In this document: piece after piece, positions 12,578-12,666 of the stretch | Position numbering within the stretch: the stretch's first letter is position 1 | How the letters are laid out: every line of letters starts with the position of its first letter | Assembly: GCA_043818215.1 (NCBI GenBank) | Contig: JBDRGC010000284.1 | Location: forward strand, 1-12,666 | Length of the DNA: 12,666 nucleotides | Reading direction: 5' to 3' | Source: JBDRGC01 sp043818215 | GTDB lineage: Bacteria; Chloroflexota; Anaerolineae; Anaerolineales; UBA11858 | Made by a program: the position numbers and the translations under genes | Notes under the pieces: generated by a model | The model's input: only the letters and a program-made list of their open reading frames with translations | Databases searched by the model: none | Told to the model about the DNA's origin: nothing

Positions 12578-12666
12578 TGCTCTCGTTGATGGACCATATC
12601 CAGTAGTTTTTCTCGTGCCGCCGGAGAAAGGCCTAAGTTGTCAATCTCGGCCTGCAGGTCGGCGAG
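12574..12666 (-). CDS. C-terminal end of an unidentified gene, partial
   Basis: The minus-strand frame is open from the window edge to a TGA at 12576-12574 and encodes 30 residues, LADLQAEIDNLGLSPAAREK and then LLDMVHQREQ. It is charged and predicted helical. Its stop overlaps the ATG of the next ORF as ATGA, so the two were probably translated as an operon. Too little is present to name the family. Confidence 0.6.
   Translation of the reverse strand, partial: LADLQAEIDNLGLSPAAREKLLDMVHQREQ

Overview
The window looks like a chromosomal segment of a free-living, mid-GC environmental bacterium. The closest fit I can suggest is Chloroflexota, probably the Anaerolineae. This is an inference from general impression: the dense load of short dispersed palindromic repeats and the style of the type ISP-like enzyme. 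No taxonomic marker is present, so the lineage is uncertain.

Layout. (1) At 1-2205, all on the minus strand, lie an Rrf2-type iron-sulfur regulator, a 395-bp repeat-rich gap, cydA (cytochrome bd oxidase subunit I) and the very first bases of cydB. The regulator has a promoter with a palindrome at its predicted transcription start. Together these suggest a redox/NO/O2-responsive terminal oxidase locus. (2) At 2206-2772 there is a gene-free stretch holding a nested palindromic element. (3) At 2773-7097, on the plus strand, lie a GNAT acetyltransferase and a large single-chain restriction-modification enzyme. Each is followed by an integron attC-like site ending in the same 18 bases, so both look like integron gene cassettes without a visible integrase. 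The RM gene has an AT-rich specificity region and an in-frame insertion of a palindromic repeat. (4) At 7098-9482 lies a DEAD-box RNA helicase (deaD/csdA type) with an unusually elaborate leader: an extended -10 promoter, a terminator-like hairpin about 110 nt downstream, then a 181-bp imperfect palindrome that stops just before the ribosome-binding site. A strong bidirectional terminator closes the gene. (5) At 9482-11566, minus strand, lies a thioredoxin-fold/(alpha/alpha)6-barrel protein of the YyaL/SSP411 family. (6) At 11615-12364, minus strand, lies a HigBA toxin-antitoxin operon. Its toxin frame has no ATG, GTG or TTG start; the family start position is ATT, exactly where an extended -10 promoter predicts transcription to begin. 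(7) At 12362-12666, minus strand, lie the tail of an unidentified gene and an ATGA-coupled ORF that appears eroded by heptamer repeats.

The accessory part is 2200-7650: two putative cassettes, several repeat families and mosaic base composition. The most noteworthy points are the cassette-borne RM enzyme, the repeat inserted in its reading frame, the start-less HigB, and the structured helicase leader.
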